Shown here one piece after another: positions 40,746 to 49,567 of a DNA stretch of 52,883 bases. Made by a program: the position numbers and the translations under genes. The notes beneath the pieces are model-generated. The model searched no databases, was not told where the DNA came from, and worked only from the letters and a program-made list of their open reading frames with translations. The DNA comes from Chitinophagales bacterium (lineage in GTDB: Bacteria; Bacteroidota; Bacteroidia; Chitinophagales; Saprospiraceae): positions 1 through 52,883 of the forward strand of contig JAAFJT010000025.1 in NCBI GenBank assembly GCA_013298955.1, given 5' to 3'. Positions within the stretch are counted from its first letter, which is position 1. Each line of letters opens with the position of its first letter.

Positions 40746-42911
40746 ATGACAGAGGATAAAAAAATAAATTCGCGCCGCAATTTTTTGAAACGCGGGGCAA
40801 TTGTATTGGGCGGTTCGATGGTTGCGAGCTATTTGGGTTGCAATCCGATGCGTCGATTTGTGGCGCAAACGGCGGAAGGCATGGATTTACCTGCGGATAT
40901 TTCGTCGTTTAACCCTGATTTTTGGTTTCAAATCCTGCCTGATAACCTTGTTTTGCTCAAATCGCCAAAAGTTGAGATGGGACAAGGCATTTTTACAGGT
41001 TACGCGATGATGGCGGCAGAAGAATTGAATGTTTCGATGGAGCAAATGCGCGTCGAACATGCGAATACCGCGAGTGGGATTGAGGACGCGTTAGGGACGG
41101 GCGGCAGTAATTCGACCCTTTCTTTGTTCAAACCCATTCGGGAAATGGCGGCGACCTTGCGCGAAATCTTAAAATTGGGTGCTGCCGCGATTTGGAAAGT
41201 GCCTGTGGCGCAGATTACCACCCAAAATGGCATTTTACAATCTGGTGCTCAAAAAATGACTTTTGCCGAATGTGTCGCTGCTACCAAACAATGGACGATT
41301 CCCAAAACGCCTGCATTGAAACCTGCAAGTGAATTTAAATACATCGGAAAAGATGTCAAGCGTATTGATTTGAAAACCAAAGTAATGGGTACGGCTCAAT
41401 ACACGATTGATAGCCATTTTCCGAATATGGCTTATGCAACGATGTTGCCTTGTCCGTATTTCAAAGCGACTTTGAAAACCGTAAATACTGCCGCCGCCGA
41501 AAAATCGCCTGATGTTTTGAAAGTGGTGCAGAAAGATGGTTGGGTAGCGGTGGTTGCCAAAACGCAATATGCGGCATTGTCGGCGGCGCAAAAACTCGAA
41601 GCCACTTGGGATGTGCCTCAAATGTTGCAACAAGCGGCATTGGAAGCAATGGTTACGGTCGGCAAAGGCACGGAGGTCAATGTTCAAAAAGTGGGCAATG
41701 CCAAATCCGTGTTGGAAAACGGTGCTGGAAAAGTGTACAAACAGGCTTTTCGCACGCCGTTTGGAGCGCACGCGCCGATGGAAGTCAATGGAACAGTGGC
41801 ACATGTGACGAAAGATATTGCGATTATTGTGTTGGGAACACAACAACCAAGTATTACTAAATCATTGGTTGCCAAAGCATTAGGCATTAATAAAAAAATG
41901 GTGGATATTCAAATCCCTTTTTTAGGCGGTGGTTTTGGGCGCAAAGGGATGATGGGCAATGTGGTGGAAACCGCACAATTGTCACAAATCATGGGGAGAC
42001 CTATCAAGATGATGTTTACGCGGGAACAAGAGTTTCAAAATTCTTTTTATCGTCCTTTGACGCACCATGTTTTGAGTGCCAAAATCGGCGAAAAGGGTGA
42101 TATTCAAGCGATTACGCATGACCAAGCAACCCCAGATGAAGTATTGAAATTCGTCACAGGAAGTACGTTACCCTTGAAATTATTGGGCGCGGATTTCATT
42201 TCAGCAGGACACGGAGCCAGTTTGTTATACAATATTCCGAATAAATCAGCAACCGTTTGGGGAACGGAAATTCCAATGCCCGTAGGCATTTGGCGGGGTG
42301 TCGGGATGTATCCGAATACGTTTGCGGTTGAATCTTTTATGAATGAATTGGCGCACGAGACGAAAAAAGACGCTTTGGACTTCCGAATCGGCTTATTGAC
42401 AGATGTAAATGATTCGATTGCGCAACGCACCAAGAAAGTTTTGGAAGTTTTGAAAGAAAAAAGTGGTTGGACGACTGCCAAACCTGCGGGTGTTGGGCGG
42501 GGCGTTTCCATTGCCAATGACCGCAAAAGTATTGCAGGTTCGGCAGTAGAAGTGGCGATTGTCGAAGGCAAAATCAAGGTTTTGCGGGTGACGCAAGTGC
42601 TGGATGTGGGCATGATTTTGAATCCAGAAGGCATTCGGTCGCAGATGGAAGGTTGTGTGATGATGGGCATCAGTGGCGCGTTGTACGAAGAAGTGACGGT
42701 CAAAGATAGTCAAGTTTCGATGAGCAATTTCCACGAATTTCCAATGGCAACTTTGGCAGATGTGCCTGATATTCAAACCGTTATACTTGCCAATGCGCAT
42801 GAACCATACGGCGTAGGTGAGCCACCACTTGCACCGATTGCTCCTGCGATTTCAGGTGCCATTTTGGATTTGACAGGGAAAATGTTGCGACAATTGCCTT
42901 TGAAAATTTAA
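40746..42911 (+). CDS. isoquinoline 1-oxidoreductase-type molybdopterin large subunit
   Basis: A 721-residue catalytic subunit that binds molybdopterin cytosine dinucleotide and hydroxylates a heterocycle or aldehyde. The N terminus has a Tat signal (NSRRNFLKRGAIVLGGSM) with a following Cys (SYLGCNP), so it is exported folded. Motifs include SPKVEMGQGIFTGYAMMAAE, GTGGSNSTLS, GGGFGRKGMMG (cofactor loop, about 398-408) and the active-site glutamate in YGVGEPPLAPIAPA (about 693-706). It forms a two-gene operon with the [2Fe-2S] subunit. Substrate unknown; no Mo-cofactor maturation genes are nearby. Confidence 0.93.
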   Translation: MTEDKKINSRRNFLKRGAIVLGGSMVASYLGCNPMRRFVAQTAEGMDLPADISSFNPDFWFQILPDNLVLLKSPKVEMGQGIFTGYAMMAAEELNVSMEQMRVEHANTASGIEDALGTGGSNSTLSLFKPIREMAATLREILKLGAAAIWKVPVAQITTQNGILQSGAQKMTFAECVAATKQWTIPKTPALKPASEFKYIGKDVKRIDLKTKVMGTAQYTIDSHFPNMAYATMLPCPYFKATLKTVNTAAAEKSPDVLKVVQKDGWVAVVAKTQYAALSAAQKLEATWDVPQMLQQAALEAMVTVGKGTEVNVQKVGNAKSVLENGAGKVYKQAFRTPFGAHAPMEVNGTVAHVTKDIAIIVLGTQQPSITKSLVAKALGINKKMVDIQIPFLGGGFGRKGMMGNVVETAQLSQIMGRPIKMMFTREQEFQNSFYRPLTHHVLSAKIGEKGDIQAITHDQATPDEVLKFVTGSTLPLKLLGADFISAGHGASLLYNIPNKSATVWGTEIPMPVGIWRGVGMYPNTFAVESFMNELAHETKKDALDFRIGLLTDVNDSIAQRTKKVLEVLKEKSGWTTAKPAGVGRGVSIANDRKSIAGSAVEVAIVEGKIKVLRVTQVLDVGMILNPEGIRSQMEGCVMMGISGALYEEVTVKDSQVSMSNFHEFPMATLADVPDIQTVILANAHEPYGVGEPPLAPIAPAISGAILDLTGKMLRQLPLKI

Positions 42912-42915
42912 AGGA

Positions 42916-42985
42916 TTGAATTAGGATTTTTAGGATTGTTTGGATTAAGATAGGATTTCAACCCTATCTTAATCCAAACAATATA
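42916..42985. repeat. palindrome, GAATTAGGATT family, after the Mo-hydroxylase operon
   Basis: GAATTAGGATTTTTAGG is followed by a strong stem ATTGTTTGGATTAAGATAGG with CCTATCTTAATCCAAACAAT (42937-42985). It is a probable terminator. The remainder up to 43220 holds no gene apart from a candidate promoter. Confidence 0.7.
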
Positions 42986-43055
42986 TAATTTAAAAAAATC
43001 TTAAAAAGAGGGTACTTATTGTATTTATTTTCGTCTAAATCAAACAAAATAGGTA

Positions 43056-43063
43056 TAATTTTG
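43056..43063 (+). promoter_or_regulatory. -7 box TAATTTTG upstream of the amidase-like gene
   Basis: TAATTTTG matches TAnnTTTG. It lies 158 nt before the ATG at 43221; the -33 region is not clear. Confidence 0.35.
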
Positions 43064-43220
43064 CAACCAATAACCACTAAGAAAAATCCTCTTTTTGTAT
43101 TTTTTTGGAAATACCATTATTATTGACCTATATTATTTCAATCGCGGAAAAATAGTCATCCATATTTTTTTGTTGTGAGACAAAGAGTGGATTTGGGACT
43201 TTGAAACGCCAAATTGCATT

Positions 43221-44105
43221 ATGAGTATGAAGAGTTTAATGTTAACAGCTGGCTTATTATTAAGCGGCATAAAAGTATGTATCGCGCCTGAGCAATCCCA
43301 AACGGGTGCGATAAGTGTGCCTGACCCCGCTGCTTCAGCATTGGATGAAGCGCGGAAATTGTTGCGCAAAGTGTATCCCTTGGGCGCATTGGGCGAGATG
43401 GTGGGGCTTGACCCGACTTTTGAAAGCATGGTGGGCAACCCCGTCACGATGACCCGCGACCAAGTGCGGAGTTATTTGGCGGCGGTGAATATCCAAGAAG
43501 CGGATTTGGGTGGGAATCTGGATATGGCTGTGAGCAGTACGTCGGAAGGCAGTCAAGCGAAATATTTTGTGATTCATGATACGAGTTTTCCGACTTATGG
43601 GAATAAAAGTTTGCCGAGCGAAATCAATTCAGCGTCTTGGCAATTCAATAATTTCCGTCAATGGCGGAATAATAAAGTGACACATGCTTTTGTGAATCGA
43701 ATGGGTGAATCTATTACCGTGACCGATTTTAGTCAAGGCGTGATGGCGACCAAATACGAAATTCGCATGTTGGAAGAAGCCAAATCAAAAGGATTGTTTA
43801 TACATATTGAGTTGATACAGCCGCGTCACCGCGATAAACGGTATTGGAAAGGCAATGATATTGCTTCGCCAACGCCTGGTTTTACGGATGGGCAATATCG
43901 TCGATTGGCATTGTTGTACATCACGGCGAGCGTGCGCAAAGGCAGTTGGTTGATTCCCGGTTTCCACTCGTGTGTGGATCATGGGATTCGCAACAAGCAT
44001 GATGACCCACAAGGATTTGAATTGGACAAATGGATGCGGGCGTTATTGACAACGGTATCGGATATTTCCAAACCAGCAGCAGCAAAGACGGGTTCTCCGA
44101 AATAA
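43221..44105 (+). CDS. exported amidase_2-like (N-acetylmuramoyl-L-alanine amidase fold) protein
   Basis: A 294-residue protein with an N-terminal signal segment (MSMKSLMLTAGLLLSGIKVC). Residues 112-275 look like an amidase_2/PGRP fold: KYFVIHDTSFPTYG (first zinc His in VIHDT), THAFVNRMGESITV, LFIHIELIQPRH, PGFTDGQYRRLALLYITASV, and GFHSCVDHGIRNKHDDPQGF, where the second His and the acidic ligand would lie. If so it cuts the MurNAc-L-Ala bond of peptidoglycan. The motif spacing is unusual, so activity is uncertain. A 34-bp perfect hairpin follows. Confidence 0.7.
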   Translation: MSMKSLMLTAGLLLSGIKVCIAPEQSQTGAISVPDPAASALDEARKLLRKVYPLGALGEMVGLDPTFESMVGNPVTMTRDQVRSYLAAVNIQEADLGGNLDMAVSSTSEGSQAKYFVIHDTSFPTYGNKSLPSEINSASWQFNNFRQWRNNKVTHAFVNRMGESITVTDFSQGVMATKYEIRMLEEAKSKGLFIHIELIQPRHRDKRYWKGNDIASPTPGFTDGQYRRLALLYITASVRKGSWLIPGFHSCVDHGIRNKHDDPQGFELDKWMRALLTTVSDISKPAAAKTGSPK

Positions 44106-44129
44106 AAATCAGTATTAGGCATTCAATAG

Positions 44130-44203
44130 AATCAGTCATTAAAGATGGAAAGGAATTAAGGACGCATGTGTCCTTAATTCCTTTCCATCTTTAATGACTG
44201 ATT
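44130..44203. terminator. 34-bp perfect hairpin after the amidase-like gene
   Basis: Arms 44130-44163 and 44170-44203 are exact complements (start AATCAGTCATTAAAGATGGA) around GCATGT. It lies 25 nt after the stop codon. The long perfect arms resemble the other intergenic palindromes more than a usual short terminator. Confidence 0.75.
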
Positions 44204-44216
44204 TTACTAAAAACAC

Positions 44217-44253
44217 AAAAGGCTTAGACCAGTCATGCTGGAATAAGCCTTTT
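44217..44253 (-). terminator. intrinsic terminator of the small peptide gene
   Basis: Read on the minus strand: AAAAGGCTTATTCCAG, loop, CTGGTCTAAGCCTTTT and then GTGTTTTTAG, a G/C-containing stem followed by a U-rich tail. It lies 57 nt past the stop at 44311 and points away from every other gene, so it supports a real minus-strand transcript. Confidence 0.7.
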
Positions 44254-44310
44254 CGGGGAGGAAGATATATCTATAAAATTATATCGGGTTCGTGGTTGGA
44301 TGCAATAGGA

Positions 44311-44436
44311 TTAACCGACCCAAATATAGCCTCCGTCGTTATTGTTACCACCTTTGCTTGGGTTGAAACGATTTGCGACCATGTTTAATTTTTTAAGAGT
44401 TACTACGGATGCTGTTAAAATTTGTTTCTGTTGCAT
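44311..44436 (-). CDS. small peptide (41 residues), possible secreted or modified peptide
   Basis: ATG at 44436 to TAA at 44311. The peptide begins MQQKQILTASVVTLKKLNMV and ends ANRFNPSKGG, NNNDGGYIWVG. A basic amphipathic N-terminal half followed by a Gly/Asn-rich tail containing GG and an aromatic end resembles RiPP or bacteriocin-like leader/core peptides, but I recognise no family and there is no modifying enzyme next to it. A terminator on the same strand 57 nt downstream supports expression. The gene is isolated: the nearest genes on either side are on the plus strand. Confidence 0.5.
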   Translation of the reverse strand: MQQKQILTASVVTLKKLNMVANRFNPSKGGNNNDGGYIWVG

Positions 44437-44932
44437 GAGTGACCGGTTTTTTTTGATGATTGTTTTCTCTGTGATGCTTACGAGGACAAATATTTGCGTT
44501 TTGCTTGTTCGAGGTTTGCTACGGATGACGGTAATTGTGACACCAGAAAACCATTTAGTGGTTTGAATATTACAAAATAATTTAAACTCAATTCGTGACA
44601 GTATAACGAGTCTTTTTTAAAAATATTTTGAATTTATTCAAGTGTAAAAGATTGTTTCCTACGCGCTTGTCCTCAAATATAATGCCAAATAGGGCTTTTC
44701 ATCAATATCTGTTTTTTGTACTTTCAATAATAACGCTTTCGATTCAAAGTTTGATACATCAAAGATAAATCTTTATCTGATAGATTTTTGTTAATGGTGT
44801 GTTAATGATTTGCAAAGATTTATAGTTTATATATTTTTTACACATATTTGGCGCGTTTTTTGACGGGGCGCACCCGCTTATCGGCGATTTGGCGTTTTTC
44901 GTGACACTTTTTCATTTCGTAAAACTAAAAAA
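44437..44932. other. spacer between divergent genes
   Basis: A 496-nt A/T-rich spacer upstream of both the small peptide gene (minus) and the PLP enzyme gene (plus). A minus-strand TATATTTG (44674-44681) fits the -7 consensus and could drive the peptide gene with a long leader, but no -33 box is evident. No other gene is seen. Confidence 0.35.
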
Positions 44933-45874
44933 ATGGCTGTTTTTTTTCAAAAATCCCCGCTTCACTGTTTAGACGTTTGGACTTTCAATGGTAACAAAGC
45001 CACGATTTGGGTCAAACGAGATGACCTGATACACCCGACTGTACAGGGCAACAAATGGCGCAAATTGAAATATAATCTTGAAAATGCTCAAAATCAGGGT
45101 TCTAAAACCCTTTTAACTTTTGGCGGCGCATTCTCCAATCACCTATACGCAGTGGCGGCGGCAGGACAACTTTTTGATTTTCAAACGATTGCAATCGTGC
45201 GCGGTGAGAAAATACTGCCCCTCAATCCCACTCTACAATTTGCGCAAGCAGCAGGAATGCAATTACACTTTGTGAGCCGCAGCGATTACCGAATGTTGTC
45301 AAATCAATCCCTTGAATTTATTTTAAACTTTATAAACCTTTCTTTATCAAAGGTTTATCTCTTACCCGAAGGTGGTACGAATGATTTAGCCTTGCGCGGT
45401 TGCAGCGAAATCATTGCTGAAATTAAAACGCAATTGGATTTTACGCCCGATGTGTATGCAGTGGCAGTGGGTACGGGCGGTACTTTTGCAGGCATGCTTT
45501 CAGGGATGACCGATGCAGATACGCATTGCAAAGCGATTGGTTACGCGGTTTTGAAAGGCAATTTTTTAGAACAAACCGTCCAAAACTTGCTAAATCAACA
45601 AAAAGTGCAGCCCACTTGTGCATGGACGATTGAAAATGCCTATCATTTGGGCGGATATGCGAAAATCAATGCGGCATTGTTACAATTCAAAGAAAATTTT
45701 GAACAAAAATATGGTTTTGAATTGGATTATGTTTATACGAGCAAATTATTTTACGGCATTTTTCAAGATTTGCAACAAGGAAAATTTCCACCCAATAGTC
45801 ATATTATAGCGATGCACACGGGCGGGTTGCAAGGGAATCTTGGTTTTTCACAAAAAATCCAAAAAAAACAATAG
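44933..45874 (+). CDS. PLP-dependent ACC deaminase / D-cysteine desulfhydrase family enzyme
   Basis: A 313-residue fold-type II PLP enzyme. The cofactor Lys is in VQGNKWRKLKYNL (about residue 40), followed by LLTFGGAFSNHLYAVAA (substrate-binding Ser-Asn-His), LPEGGTNDLALRG, and the phosphate-binding AVGTGGTFAGMLSG (about 179-192), with AMHTGGLQG at the end. Motifs fit both 1-aminocyclopropane-1-carboxylate deaminase and D-cysteine desulfhydrase; the second is more usual in Bacteroidota, but sequence alone does not settle it. It is followed by the DUF5362 gene 82 nt downstream. Confidence 0.88.
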   Translation: MAVFFQKSPLHCLDVWTFNGNKATIWVKRDDLIHPTVQGNKWRKLKYNLENAQNQGSKTLLTFGGAFSNHLYAVAAAGQLFDFQTIAIVRGEKILPLNPTLQFAQAAGMQLHFVSRSDYRMLSNQSLEFILNFINLSLSKVYLLPEGGTNDLALRGCSEIIAEIKTQLDFTPDVYAVAVGTGGTFAGMLSGMTDADTHCKAIGYAVLKGNFLEQTVQNLLNQQKVQPTCAWTIENAYHLGGYAKINAALLQFKENFEQKYGFELDYVYTSKLFYGIFQDLQQGKFPPNSHIIAMHTGGLQGNLGFSQKIQKKQ

Positions 45875-45956
45875 AATTTAAATCCCTAAATCAAAAGTTT
45901 GTATCTTGACTGCTTGATTCATAGATTCAATTTTTTATCCTTAAAAATTTTTTCAA

Positions 45957-46439
45957 ATGGAAAATCACATTTTAGATGATGGCTATGCCAACCCCAATCA
46001 AGGCGGTCTCAGCAGTTTAGACAAAGAATATTTGTTGACTGCGGCAAAATGGTCTCGCTTTTTAGGTATTGTTAGTTTTGTAGCAACGGCGTTATTGGTC
46101 GTCATTGCCTTTTTTTTTACGACTTTGATGGGTAAAGTCAATCCCTTGATGGGTGCTGCGATGCCTATCAGTGGAGGTTTGGGTGCGTTTGTCACCCTTT
46201 TTTACTTATTGATTGCCGCCGTTTATTTCTTTGTATCGCTGTATTTGTACCATTTTGGTACGAAAACGAAAGCCGCTTTGCTTTCCAATGATACCGAAAT
46301 GTTGACAGAAGGATTGAAAAATTTAAAATCTTTTTTCAGTTTGGTGGGCATTTTGACGGCTATTTTGGTGAGTTTATATGGGATTATCTTTCTTTTTGCG
46401 TTGATAGGCTTGGGCGTTGCGAGTACGCAGCGCATGTAA
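45957..46439 (+). CDS. DUF5362 family membrane protein
   Basis: A 160-residue protein with four hydrophobic helices (FLGIVSFVATALLVVIAFFF, GGLGAFVTLFYLLIAAVYFF, VSLYLYHFG, SLVGILTAILVSLYGIIFLF) and the family pattern LLTAAKWSRFLGIV and ALLSNDTEMLTEGLKNLKSFF. DUF5362 proteins are typical of Bacteroidota; function unknown. Same strand as the PLP enzyme, possibly independent. Confidence 0.85.
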   Translation: MENHILDDGYANPNQGGLSSLDKEYLLTAAKWSRFLGIVSFVATALLVVIAFFFTTLMGKVNPLMGAAMPISGGLGAFVTLFYLLIAAVYFFVSLYLYHFGTKTKAALLSNDTEMLTEGLKNLKSFFSLVGILTAILVSLYGIIFLFALIGLGVASTQRM

Positions 46440-46503
46440 AATGCTTTTAGGATACTTTTGTCTGAATGTGGTGTAAGGAGTTCAATTGAAAGAGCCGATT
46501 CAA

Positions 46504-46590
46504 AAGGTCGGTGAGGTTGCAACCTCGCCGACCTTAATTCGATACCAATAAACTGATTATCAATCATTTACGTTTTGATAATTTATTTCA
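46504..46590. repeat. hairpin AAGGTCGGTGAGGTT with conserved tail
   Basis: A 15-bp stem (AAGGTCGGTGAGGTT with AACCTCGCCGACCTT) is followed by AATTCGATACCAATAAAC and the tail TGATTATCAATCATTTACG, TTTTGATAATTTA. The tail resembles GATTTTCAATTATTTACATT at 37367 and GATTTACAAATTATTTACG at 11327, linking it to the hairpin-tail family although the hairpin differs. It also follows the DUF5362 gene and could end its transcript. Confidence 0.7.
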
Positions 46591-46735
46591 AATCAACTGC
46601 TTATATGCTCCCCACAAATCAAAAATCAACTTTTTTCCCATCTCCTGAGCGTTTCTTTCCACCAAACCTTATTGGCAGAAGAGAAGCTCAATTTAAAAAA
46701 TATATTTATTATTTTCAAATAATATTTTATTATTA

Positions 46736-46780
46736 TTTGAATTTATGATAAAGTGTTACTTACTTTGTCATAAATTCAAA
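46736..46780 (+). promoter_or_regulatory. dyad TTTGAATTTATGA upstream of the glycosyltransferase locus
   Basis: A 13-bp perfect dyad (TTTGAATTTATGA with TCATAAATTCAAA), extended inside by AAAGT and ACTTT, lies 24-68 nt before the ATG at 46804. It may be an operator or leader hairpin for the polysaccharide cluster, or simply another intergenic palindrome. Confidence 0.35.
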
Positions 46781-46803
46781 AACTGTAGTTTGGTAAATTA
46801 AAC

Positions 46804-47632
46804 ATGTTGTTGAAAACCGTATCAACCATAGCGATTTTTGCGAATACGACTTGGAATATTTACAATTTTAGACTGAACCTATTGCGTATTTTAACAGAAA
46901 ATGATTATCGCATTGTCGTCATTACGCCTGTTGAGGATTACGAACAATACAAAAGCTATCAAAATGAATTTCCAAGTGTACAGCATATTTGCTTGAAGCA
47001 CTTGGTGCGCAAAAGCACGAATGTCTTTCAAGACTTGCGTTTATGCCATGAATTATTTCAAATATTCAAACAAACGCAACCCGATTTAATTCTTAATTAC
47101 ACGATTAAACCATATTTGCTTGAAGCACTTGGTGCGCAAAAGCACGAATGTCTTTCAAGACTTGCGTTTATGCCATGAATTATTTCAAATATTCAAACAA
47201 ACGCAACCCGATTTAATTCTTAATTACACGATTAAACCCAATATTTATGGGGGTATTGTTTTGCCTTCGCATCGAGAAGGGATGCCTACGATTTTGGCAG
47301 AAGCGGCGGCGATGTGTAAACCCATTATCGCAACCGATGTGGCAGGTTGCCGCGAAATCGTAGAACATGGCAAAAATGGTTATTTAGTTCCCAAACAATC
47401 AGTTGTAGGATTGGCAGCTGCCATGTTAAAAATGTTACAATTACCTGAAATTCAATTAGTTACTATGGGTGCAGCAGGGCGGCGCAAAGTAGTCCAAGAA
47501 GCAGAACAAAGCCTGATTGCGCAACAAATTTTAAAAGTCGTGCAAGAGACTATCGAGGTTGCTTCTATCCAGACAGTACGCTTGAAAAAAATACAAATAT
47601 CAACAAGGTTTGAAAATCTATCCACAGAGTGA
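46804..47632 (+). pseudogene. glycosyltransferase family 4 pseudogene (127-bp duplication and internal deletion)
   Basis: The N-terminal part (TVSTIAIFANTTWNIYNFRL ... LILNYTIKP) and the C-terminal part (IVLPSHREGMPTILAEAAAM, CKPIIATDVAGCREIVEHG, KNGYLV) belong to one GT4 enzyme, but two lesions separate them. First, 46984-47110 is repeated exactly at 47111-47237; 127 bp breaks the frame, so the upstream frame stops at 47178. Second, even without the duplication, NYTIKPNIYG joins directly to GIVLPSHREG, skipping about 150-200 residues (acceptor and donor linker) of a usual enzyme of about 370 residues. The remaining frame would be 233 codons. It leads the surface polysaccharide segment. Confidence 0.85.
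46984..47237. repeat. exact 127-bp tandem duplication inside the glycosyltransferase gene
   Basis: Copies at 46984-47110 and 47111-47237 are identical (start CATATTTGCTTGAAGCACTT, end TTACACGATTAAAC). The identity shows the event is very recent, or is an assembly artefact. Confidence 0.95.
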
Positions 47633-47633
47633 A

Positions 47634-48935
47634 ATGAATTTTTTATTTTTGAGTTATTATTTTCCGCCATTAAAGTCGGTCGGCGCGATTCGAGCCTATG
47701 AATGGGCAAAACAATTGCGTGCAAAACAGCACGAAATCACGGTTTTAACGACTACGAATCGACATCTTTTAGCGCAAGAAGCCTGTGATTTGACCCAAAT
47801 CGAAATCCAGGAAGCCTATACACTTGATTATCGAACGGTATCAACATGGTTGCGCCCCAAAAACACCTTCCATTTTGAGGAAAATGTCAAAAAAAAATGG
47901 TGGACACGCGTTTCCATTCGACTTAAAAATACATTGCCCTTTAGTTTTTTTTTGGATGAAGGTGGCATTTTATATATCGTGATAAGCGTTTTTAAAGCTA
48001 TTAAAATCATTAAAAATCAAAAAATAACGCATCTTATTTCGTCATATCGCCCTTATGCCACTCATTTGATTGCCTTTTGTTTAAAAAAAATATTTAAACA
48101 AAAAATTCATTGGACGGCTGATTTTCGGGATTTACAAGTGGATCCCTTTTATGGGCAATATTATTTTCATAGATTGCAAATAGGGCTGAATCGCTTTTTT
48201 TTAAAACGGGCTGATATGATAACAACGGTTTCAAATGGTTTAGCACATTCGTTAAAAGATTTTAATTCAACTGTTTACGTATTAAGAAATGGTATTGATG
48301 AATTAAATTACCATTCTAAATCGCTTCCAACAACGCATTTTAACCTTGTTTATACAGGTACAATGTTTGAAGGTGATGGCGATTTAGAGTTGTTTTTAAA
48401 CACTTTAGCGGAAATCATCACCCTCATTCCTAATTTTGCGTCATTCGCACGCATCGAATATGCAGGAAAAGATGCAAGTGTTTGGCAACAACATTTGCAA
48501 CATTATCCAACGGTCGCGCCGATGTTCAACAATTACGGTTTGGTAACACGGGCGGAAGCGCGTCAATTGCAAGCAACAGCAGGTATAAATCTCTTGTTCA
48601 GCATTGCGAAATCTGGTTTGGGCGGTGTTTTATGTGGCAAATTGAATGAATATTTGCAGGTGCGCCAACCGATTGTGGTACTTATCAATGGTGTTCAAGA
48701 CTTAGAATTTGAACAAATTATGGGCGATTTGAATGCGGGTATCGTTATTTACAATACCAATAAAATAGAAGAAGCCAAACGATTGACCCATTTTATATTG
48801 AAACAATACGATTTTTGGCAAATAAATAAAGGCACTAATCCTGTAATACCCATAGAAAAATTGGAAACATGGACTTGGGCATTTCAAACACAACAATTTT
48901 TAGACAAAATTTCAAATGAAAATGTTTACCAATAA
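47634..48935 (+). CDS. glycosyltransferase family 4 protein
   Basis: A 433-residue cytoplasmic glycosyltransferase of the GT-B fold. The N-terminal domain begins MNFLFLSYYFPPLKSVGAIR; middle motifs are HWTADFRDLQVDPFY and DMITTVSNGLAHSL, and VLRNGIDE, then FNLVYTGTMFEGDGDLELFL and GLGGVLCGKLNEYLQVRQPI (the donor-site region where GT4 enzymes carry a Glu; here KLNEYL). I use the ATG at 47634, two nt after the pseudogene stop. It overlaps the PIG-L gene by 20 nt. Role: surface polysaccharide or O-antigen assembly. Confidence 0.88.
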   Translation: MNFLFLSYYFPPLKSVGAIRAYEWAKQLRAKQHEITVLTTTNRHLLAQEACDLTQIEIQEAYTLDYRTVSTWLRPKNTFHFEENVKKKWWTRVSIRLKNTLPFSFFLDEGGILYIVISVFKAIKIIKNQKITHLISSYRPYATHLIAFCLKKIFKQKIHWTADFRDLQVDPFYGQYYFHRLQIGLNRFFLKRADMITTVSNGLAHSLKDFNSTVYVLRNGIDELNYHSKSLPTTHFNLVYTGTMFEGDGDLELFLNTLAEIITLIPNFASFARIEYAGKDASVWQQHLQHYPTVAPMFNNYGLVTRAEARQLQATAGINLLFSIAKSGLGGVLCGKLNEYLQVRQPIVVLINGVQDLEFEQIMGDLNAGIVIYNTNKIEEAKRLTHFILKQYDFWQINKGTNPVIPIEKLETWTWAFQTQQFLDKISNENVYQ

Positions 48936-49557
48936 AACGATATTAATACTTGCGCCACACACCGATGATGGTGAATTGGGTTGTGGCGGCACGATTGCGA
49001 AAGCAATAGAGGAAGGTGCAAAAGTTTATTATGTTGCTTTTTCGACGGCGGATGAATCCGTCCCTAAACATTTTCCAAGCAATCAATTGGAAATCGAAGT
49101 ACGCGACGCGACTCAAATTTTGGGCATTTTGCCCGAAAGATTGATTATTTTCAAACATGAAGTCCGCAAATTGAATTATGTACGACAAGAGATATTAGAA
49201 AAATTAATTATTTTAAGAGATGAAATTCGCCCTGATATTGTTTTCCTGCCGAGTCAAAAAGACATTCATCAAGACCATCAAACGGTGGCAAATGAAGGGA
49301 TTCGCGCTTTTAAATTTTGTACGATATTGGGTTATGAATTGATTTGGAATAATTTATCATTCAACACAGGTTGTTTTATAAAAATTGCCAAACGGCATTT
49401 AGACCTCAAAGTGGCTGCCCTTTTCGCGTATAAAACGCAATTAGGGCGCATTTATACGAATCCAGATTTCATTCGGTCGTTGGCAATCGTGCGCGGAACG
49501 CAGATTGGCGAACCGTATGCCGAAACCTTTGAAGTGATTCGATGGTTGATAAACTGA
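48916..49557 (+). CDS. PIG-L family deacetylase
   Basis: A 213-residue zinc-dependent N-deacetylase of the GlcNAc-PI de-N-acetylase/LmbE family. The zinc motif is LAPHTDDGELGCGGTIAKA (residues 12-30; PHxDD), with the third zinc ligand in SQKDIHQDHQTVA (about 112-124). In this context it probably removes an acetyl group from an amino sugar of the surface glycan. It overlaps the preceding glycosyltransferase by 20 nt, so they are co-translated. Confidence 0.92.
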   Translation: MKMFTNKTILILAPHTDDGELGCGGTIAKAIEEGAKVYYVAFSTADESVPKHFPSNQLEIEVRDATQILGILPERLIIFKHEVRKLNYVRQEILEKLIILRDEIRPDIVFLPSQKDIHQDHQTVANEGIRAFKFCTILGYELIWNNLSFNTGCFIKIAKRHLDLKVAALFAYKTQLGRIYTNPDFIRSLAIVRGTQIGEPYAETFEVIRWLIN

Positions 49558-49567
49558 TTTTTTAGTT

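Noticed and set aside
44194-44566. Two plus-strand frames of 64 and 74 codons
   Set aside because: They are antisense to the better supported small peptide gene and its terminator, with no conserved features.
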